9,565 bases of DNA from Syntrophorhabdaceae bacterium PtaU1.Bin034 (lineage in GTDB: Bacteria > Desulfobacterota_G > Syntrophorhabdia > Syntrophorhabdales > WCHB1-27), in contig MVRP01000161.1 in the NCBI GenBank assembly GCA_002067405.1, positions 1 to 9,565 on the forward strand. The letters are read 5' to 3'. A program made the position numbers and the translations under genes. Of the stretch, positions 5,822-9,565 are shown piece by piece (the first letter of the stretch is position 1; the number at the start of each line of letters is the position of its first letter). The notes under the pieces were generated by a model. That model searched no databases. It was not told where the DNA came from and was given only the letters and a program-made list of their open reading frames with translations.

Positions 5822-6993
5822 AACTTCTTCAGCCTGGCAATAAAGAAACCGTCCATTCCTGAAACATGGGGGACGGAAAGGAATTCCTCATCATCGAACA
5901 GCGCTGGGAGGGGCTTTTCGGCAGCGAATCCACATTCCTTCTTCAACTGTCCTATAACTTCAGTGGTCTCTTCCGGTTCGAATGAGCAAACGCTGTAAAC
6001 AAGATGGCCGCCAACCTTTAAATTCTCCGACAAAGCTCTGGCCATCTTCAGCTGCTGTGCTCCGAATTCTTTAACATCCTTTTCACTTCTCCGCCACTTT
6101 ATCTCCGGATGTTTTCTGATAATTCCGAGAGAAGAACAGGGCGCATCGAGAAGTATACTATCAAAGCGATTTCTTTTGAAAGGGGTTTTCATTGCGTCTG
6201 CCTGCACCACACAGTCCGTGCTTCGGATGGATCTCAGTTTTTTTCCGTCCCGATCCATAGCGGCAATGCGTGCTCCGGGGAAAGTCTGCTTTATCTGTTC
6301 GGTTTTGGTCCCCAGACCGGCGCAAGCGTCAAGGACCAGGTCGCCCGAGGATGGCGCAAGAGCTATTGCAGCCATTTGAGACGTCTCATCCTGGATACGG
6401 ATCAAACCCTTTTTAAACAGGTCAGTATCAAGAACAGGGCCGACTTTATCGACGTAAAGGGCCGAATCAAGAAACCGGCTGTTCCTGATCCGGACGCCTG
6501 CTTCCTGGAGTCTTAGCGCTGCCTCTTTGGTCTCGGTTTTGCCTCCTGCTACTCTGACCACGAACTCAGGGCTCCGGTTCAAAGCGGTGAGGAGCTGTTT
6601 GGTGCCTTCCGGGCCAAATCTGGCGTGCCACCTCTTTACGAGCCATAGGGGAAAGCTGTGTTCGACGGACAAACGGGAGACAGGGTCCGGCGGCAGCGGC
6701 AGGTTTTCCTTGTCTCTTATCGCCCGTCTCAGGACGGCATTAACGAAATTTGCTACTCTTTGTCCCCGCTCTCTTTTGGCATAACCCACTGTCTCATTGA
6801 CGACATGATACGTTGCTTTCTTCATGAAGCAGACCTGATAGAGGCCCATCCACAGAAGGTGACGAACGTCCCTCTTCATCGTTTCTTTGACAAAATGGGA
6901 AAGGACCCAGTCCAGGTAAAGTCTCCACCTGACCACCCCTGAGACTATCTCATAGACCAGAGGCTTGTACCGGGCAGGGACAGGTGAAGACAA
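5818..6993 (-). CDS. rsmB: 16S rRNA (cytosine(967)-C(5))-methyltransferase RsmB; true start probably upstream
   Basis: RsmB methylates C967 of 16S rRNA using S-adenosylmethionine. The 391 residues given here comprise a NusB-like RNA-binding region (about 1-95) and a Rossmann methyltransferase domain. Visible motifs are the SAM loop LDACAGLGTKT (221-231, a variant of LDLCAAPGGKT), DAPCSSLG (283-290, Cys286) and VYSVCSFEPEE (332-342); Cys336 is the expected nucleophile and Cys286 the release cysteine. The C-terminus DGFFIARLKK is typical. The start used is a TTG with only a weak AGG upstream. The frame stays open to 7113 and reads like the missing first helix of the NusB domain (CLKIIKEVEEGRLLDDTIDR), so this model is about 33 residues short. 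No ATG, GTG or TTG exists in that stretch; an ATA at 7090-7092 would give 424 residues, close to family length. It lies between htpX and the PASTA gene, overlapping the latter by 4 bp. Confidence 0.92.
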   Translation of the reverse strand: MSSPVPARYKPLVYEIVSGVVRWRLYLDWVLSHFVKETMKRDVRHLLWMGLYQVCFMKKATYHVVNETVGYAKRERGQRVANFVNAVLRRAIRDKENLPLPPDPVSRLSVEHSFPLWLVKRWHARFGPEGTKQLLTALNRSPEFVVRVAGGKTETKEAALRLQEAGVRIRNSRFLDSALYVDKVGPVLDTDLFKKGLIRIQDETSQMAAIALAPSSGDLVLDACAGLGTKTEQIKQTFPGARIAAMDRDGKKLRSIRSTDCVVQADAMKTPFKRNRFDSILLDAPCSSLGIIRKHPEIKWRRSEKDVKEFGAQQLKMARALSENLKVGGHLVYSVCSFEPEETTEVIGQLKKECGFAAEKPLPALFDDEEFLSVPHVSGMDGFFIARLKKL

Positions 6994-7081
6994 AAAGTAC
7001 CTGTCGATCGTGTCGTCGAGGAGCCTGCCTTCTTCTACTTCCTTTATTATCTTGAGGCATAGCGGCCGTACGGGGAGGAAG

Positions 7082-7936
7082 CTATCTTCTATATGCCATG
7101 TCCTCCAATCTTCTTATTCTCTCTTCCATTGGAGGGTGAGTGCTGAAGAGGGCGAGTACGCCTTTTGCGGAGAACGGATTGACAATAAAGAGATGAGCGG
7201 TAGAGGGATTGGCGTGCTCCATCGGATTGTAGGCTACGCCGGCTTCGAGCCGCCGGAGCGCGTTCGCAAGATAGAGAGGATTGCCGGCAAGGTGGGCCCC
7301 GCTCTCATCTGCAAGATACTCTCGTGACCGGGAGATAGCGAGCTGGATGAGCATTGCAGCGAAGGCTGCGAGAATGGAGAAGATGATGACGCTCACAATA
7401 TTGCCTCCGCCTTCATCGTCGCTGTCCCTGCCTCCCCCGAAGAAAAGCGACCACCTCGCCCAGTTGGCCAGCATGGTTATCGCCCCCGCGAGGGCTGCTG
7501 CAACGGTAGATACGAGAATATCCCTATTTTTTATGTGAGAAAGCTCATGGGCAAGAACACCTTCGAGTTCCTCCTTGTTGAGGATTCTCAAGATGCCGGT
7601 GGTAACCGCAACTACCCCGTGTTCGGGGTTCCTTCCCGTTGCGAAGGCGTTGGGGCTATCGCTCTCAATTATGTAAACCCGGGGCATGGGAATTGCGGCC
7701 CGCTGGGCCAAGGACGCAACCGTCCCGTACACACCGGGCGCCTCCGTTTCTGACACCTCTTTCGCCCCGTACATGGCGAGGACAATACGGTCGCTAAACC
7801 AGTACGTCACAAGGTTCATGATGAGGGCTATGGCAAAGGCAAACATAGCCCCGCCTTTTCCGCCTATCAGGCTTCCAAGGGCGACAAGTATGATGGTCAG
7901 AACCACCATCAGAAAAAATGTTTTTGCTTGGTTCAT
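7082..7936 (-). CDS. htpX: Membrane zinc metalloprotease HtpX (M48 family)
   Basis: HtpX is an inner-membrane protease that degrades damaged or misfolded membrane proteins, with its active site facing the cytoplasm. The 284-residue length is normal. Two N-terminal membrane helices (about 7-24 and 29-48) precede the catalytic domain. The zinc site is HELSH (His130, Glu131, His134), with third ligand Glu206 in SREYLADE. Two further hydrophobic segments lie near 141-158 and 188-201, and the end [14 protein letters not shown] is characteristic of HtpX. It is the first gene of the operon with rsmB. A strong promoter lies about 150 bp upstream, and a G-rich ribosome binding site GGGG (7947-7950) sits 10 nt before the ATG. 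Stress induction is common for htpX, but I see no recognisable heat-shock operator. Confidence 0.95.
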   Translation of the reverse strand: MNQAKTFFLMVVLTIILVALGSLIGGKGGAMFAFAIALIMNLVTYWFSDRIVLAMYGAKEVSETEAPGVYGTVASLAQRAAIPMPRVYIIESDSPNAFATGRNPEHGVVAVTTGILRILNKEELEGVLAHELSHIKNRDILVSTVAAALAGAITMLANWARWSLFFGGGRDSDDEGGGNIVSVIIFSILAAFAAMLIQLAISRSREYLADESGAHLAGNPLYLANALRRLEAGVAYNPMEHANPSTAHLFIVNPFSAKGVLALFSTHPPMEERIRRLEDMAYRR

Positions 7937-7997
7937 TGTTTCATTTCCCCTTTTTCCTCAATTACCGGGCTTGAGTCACTCCTCCAAGAGCCCTGCA

Positions 7998-8023
7998 GCC
8001 TTTCCTCGCAAAAAGGAAGAGGC
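7998..8023 (-). repeat. Stem-loop in the htpX leader
   Basis: Bases 7998-8005 (GCCTTTCC) pair with 8015-8023 (GGAAGAGGC), leaving one bulged base, with a 9-nt A-rich loop. It falls within the predicted untranslated leader of htpX, about 60 nt before the start codon. No T-run follows the stem in the direction of transcription. A regulatory role is possible but not shown. Confidence 0.35.
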
Positions 8024-8061
8024 ATTTCCGCGCATCTCTCGAAACCGCCAATTATATTGTA

Positions 8062-8089
8062 ATTTTATCGATTTTTGGGGTTTTGTCAA
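8062..8089 (-). promoter_or_regulatory. Sigma70-type promoter of the htpX-rsmB-PASTA-rpe-DUF3786 operon
   Basis: On the minus strand TTGACA (8084-8089, perfect) and TAAAAT (8062-8067, 5/6) are separated by 16 nt. Transcription should start near 8055, leaving a leader of about 118 nt. An imperfectly spaced inverted repeat AATTA-N5-TAATT (8050-8064) overlaps the -10 and start site and could be an operator. Confidence 0.65.
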
Positions 8090-8150
8090 GTTGGGCGGGA
8101 AGCTTGAGAGAATGACGATTTACACGGCCGGAAAGGCGCGGCGAACGGTC

Positions 8151-9062
8151 TTAGTGATGGTGGGTGTGATGATGAGGCTCACCTGCGCCGCCTATCTGAC
8201 AGTAGAGGCCGTTTGACTGGCACTCGGCGCACTCCATTTGCAGGACCGTATGTCTTATACCGAGATCCGAAAGCTTTTCCTCGATTTCCCTCCTGATCGC
8301 ATCAGTCTCACTGATTTTCCTGTCATTGAGGAGCACATGGGCTGAAAAGGCAGGAACGCCGTGGCCTATGGACCAGACATGGACATCGTGAACACCGAGG
8401 ACTTCTCTCATCCCGCAAATCATCTTCGAGATATCTTCCGCATGAAATCCCAGGGGACTCAATTCGAGAAAGATCCATAAGGCTTCTTTTATGACCCTGG
8501 CACCCCCGTAAATGATGATAAACCCCACGATCCCGCTCGCTATAGGGTCTGCAAGACGCCATCCGGTAAACTTTATGACGATGCCTGCCACGATGACGCC
8601 GGCTGAGGTCACGATATCCCCGAGCACGTGCAGCCATGCGCTCTTGATGTTCAGATCCACATTGCCGGCCCTTAGTATTCGTGCCATCACCAGATTTCCC
8701 ACGAGGCCTCCTGCCGCAACCCAGAGCATCACATCCGAGTCGATCTCGGGTGGAGAAAAAATACGTCTGTATGTCTCAACAAAGATAAAAACAGATATGA
8801 CTACGAGCGTGGTGCCGTTGATAAGGGCAGCCAGGATCCCGATCCTCTGATAGCCGTAAGTGGCACGAAAGTCAGAGGGGCGTTTTCCTATGATTACGGC
8901 AATAAGGCTGAGGCCAAGGGCAAAAGCGTCTGTAAGAACATGTCCTGCGTCGCTTAGAAGGGCGAGGCTGTTTGAAAGAAGGCCACCGATCACCTCGGCT
9001 AAAAGGACAACAAGGGTAACAATTATGGCCCATGTGAGCCTTTTTTCATGACTTGTCTTCAA
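8151..9062 (-). CDS. Cation diffusion facilitator (CzcD/ZitB-type zinc exporter)
   Basis: A 303-residue CDF transporter that would export Zn2+ or similar divalent cations from the cytoplasm in exchange for protons. Six membrane segments are visible in roughly the first 200 residues. Metal-site motifs are SDAGHVLTD (37-45, His41 and Asp45) in helix 2 and HVLGD (145-149, His145 and Asp149) in helix 5, the His/Asp set typical of zinc-selective members. The cytoplasmic C-terminal domain (about 205-280) includes VLGVHDVHVWSIG. The protein ends with MECAECQSNGLYC and then a His-rich tail, EPHHHTHHH, a likely metal-binding extension; the helix 4-5 loop lacks the usual His cluster. The start is TTG, chosen because GAGGG lies 6 nt upstream and the frame begins with a normal cytoplasmic end before helix 1. 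It is upstream of htpX on the same strand, 214 bp away, with a separate promoter between. Confidence 0.93.
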   Translation of the reverse strand: MKTSHEKRLTWAIIVTLVVLLAEVIGGLLSNSLALLSDAGHVLTDAFALGLSLIAVIIGKRPSDFRATYGYQRIGILAALINGTTLVVISVFIFVETYRRIFSPPEIDSDVMLWVAAGGLVGNLVMARILRAGNVDLNIKSAWLHVLGDIVTSAGVIVAGIVIKFTGWRLADPIASGIVGFIIIYGGARVIKEALWIFLELSPLGFHAEDISKMICGMREVLGVHDVHVWSIGHGVPAFSAHVLLNDRKISETDAIRREIEEKLSDLGIRHTVLQMECAECQSNGLYCQIGGAGEPHHHTHHH

Positions 9063-9498
9063 CTACGACCCTCTTTGTGGTTCCGAACTGCTCATTCTAT
9101 ATGTAATCCCTCCGCTGATGCTCTGCAAAGCAACTGATAGGCTGTTATGCAAAATAATCGTTGTAACGACCGTAGCGGTGATATAGAATTATATCTGTTT
9201 CAGAGATGCATTTACAGTACCATCGGTTTTACGGCGTACGACGGCAAGAAATCCTGAGCGACAAGGCATTTGAGCATTTATGTGAACGGGGGTTTTGGGA
9301 ACCTGACAGCGCTTGTGTTGCCCGGTCTTCTCTTGCCTGCTACCCGTTGCGGAGGTAGCAGACGCGCGAGAGCTATCGGGACATTGCTTGCGACCGTTTA
9401 CCCTATGCTTGTTGTCCTCGTCCCGGGGGCTCGACTACTGAGATGAGCGAGCGAAGGAGCAGGTCTTTGGGCGATCACGGCGTAGTCCGTTTGCTTCC
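9063..9498. other. 436-bp intergenic region between the CDF gene and the response regulator
   Basis: No long gene is seen. It holds the upstream region of the CDF gene (minus) and of the response regulator (plus). The 9-mer ATATAGAAT occurs at 9181-9189 (plus) and, inverted, at 9094-9102 (minus); both could contain a -10 box. An 8-bp stem CTGCTACC/GGTAGCAG with a 9-nt loop lies at 9337-9361. A 50-codon open frame (9206-9358) exists but has no good ribosome binding site. No tRNA or known riboswitch consensus was recognised. Confidence 0.6.
9161..9189 (+). promoter_or_regulatory. Candidate promoter directed toward the response regulator
   Basis: TTGTAA (9161-9166, 4/6) and TAGAAT (9184-9189, 5/6) are separated by the ideal 17 nt. 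The -10 sits in a short inverted repeat GATATA-GAAT-TATATC (9180-9195). If used, the leader before the response regulator would be about 300 nt, which is long. Confidence 0.4.
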
Positions 9499-9565
9499 AT
9501 GGCACACGTAATCATCATCGACGACGATACGATCATGTGCGAGATGCTCTCGAATATGGTACGCC
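9499..9565 (+). CDS. Response-regulator receiver domain protein (3' end outside window)
   Basis: Only the first 22 codons are present. They read MAHVIIIDDDTIMCEMLSNMVR, which matches the start of a CheY-like receiver domain: a hydrophobic beta strand 1 (HVIIID), the acidic Asp cluster that binds Mg2+ (DDD), and the first amphipathic helix. The frame is open upstream to 9442 but contains no ATG, GTG or TTG before 9499, so ATG at 9499 is the start. The ribosome binding site is not obvious. The output domain and partner kinase lie beyond the window, so its regulon cannot be stated. Confidence 0.75.
   Translation, partial: MAHVIIIDDDTIMCEMLSNMVR

Noticed and set aside
7933..7944. Mini-ORF ATG AAA CAA TGA overlapping the htpX start, as a coupling leader
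   Set aside because: Three codons starting 2 nt after the GGGG box is too close for efficient initiation and likely arises by chance in this A-rich leader.
8100..8150. Terminator after the CDF gene
   Set aside because: A short GCCG/CGGC pairing is present, but the stem is only 4 bp and has no following T-run.
9300..9480. Riboswitch or other known structured RNA in the long leader
   Set aside because: Only short stems were found and no known consensus was recognised.

Overview
The window is ordinary chromosomal DNA from a Gram-negative bacterium of moderate G+C. A Lol lipoprotein-release system and a lipobox protein with Ser at +2 imply an outer membrane. DUF3786, an rsmB / membrane PASTA / rpe gene string and an HPF protein fused to a cold-shock domain together suggest an anaerobic Desulfobacterota- or Nitrospirota-like lineage. 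That placement is inference from gene content. I saw no phage, insertion sequence, CRISPR array, tRNA or rRNA.

Layout, left to right. (1) 2-1634, plus strand: the 3' part of a LolC/LolE-type permease, overlapping lolD. (2) 1648-2382, minus, convergent with lolD: a lipoprotein with a metzincin-like zinc site, starting at TTG. (3) 2657-2989, plus: a small exported Gly/Ala-rich protein built on a repeated 11-mer, followed by a perfect 16-bp inverted repeat. (4) 3260-3811, plus: an HPF/RaiA-cold-shock fusion behind a good sigma70-type promoter and a 14-bp palindrome. (5) 3818-7936, minus: a tightly packed operon transcribed htpX > rsmB > PASTA protein > rpe > DUF3786 protein, with its own promoter near 8062-8089. 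(6) 8151-9062, minus: a CDF zinc/cation exporter starting at TTG. (7) 9063-9498: a 436-bp intergenic region with candidate promoter elements. (8) 9499-9565, plus: the first 22 codons of a response-regulator receiver domain.

How the genes relate. LolCE/LolD would extract outer-membrane lipoproteins, and the adjacent metzincin-like lipoprotein carries a sorting signal of the kind they handle; the two are convergent, so no regulatory link is implied. The minus-strand operon combines membrane-protein quality control (HtpX), 16S rRNA m5C methylation (RsmB), a PASTA protein without a kinase, pentose-phosphate metabolism (Rpe) and a DUF3786 protein. Its junctions overlap or nearly abut, which points to translational coupling.

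The points most worth a second look are: the rsmB 5' end, where recognisable family sequence continues about 33 codons upstream of the first usable start codon without any ATG, GTG or TTG; the metzincin-like lipoprotein, which I cannot assign to a named family; the repeat-built Gly/Ala-rich secreted protein with its strong downstream stem-loop; and the HPF-cold-shock fusion with its upstream palindrome. I did not find a clear new multi-gene system.
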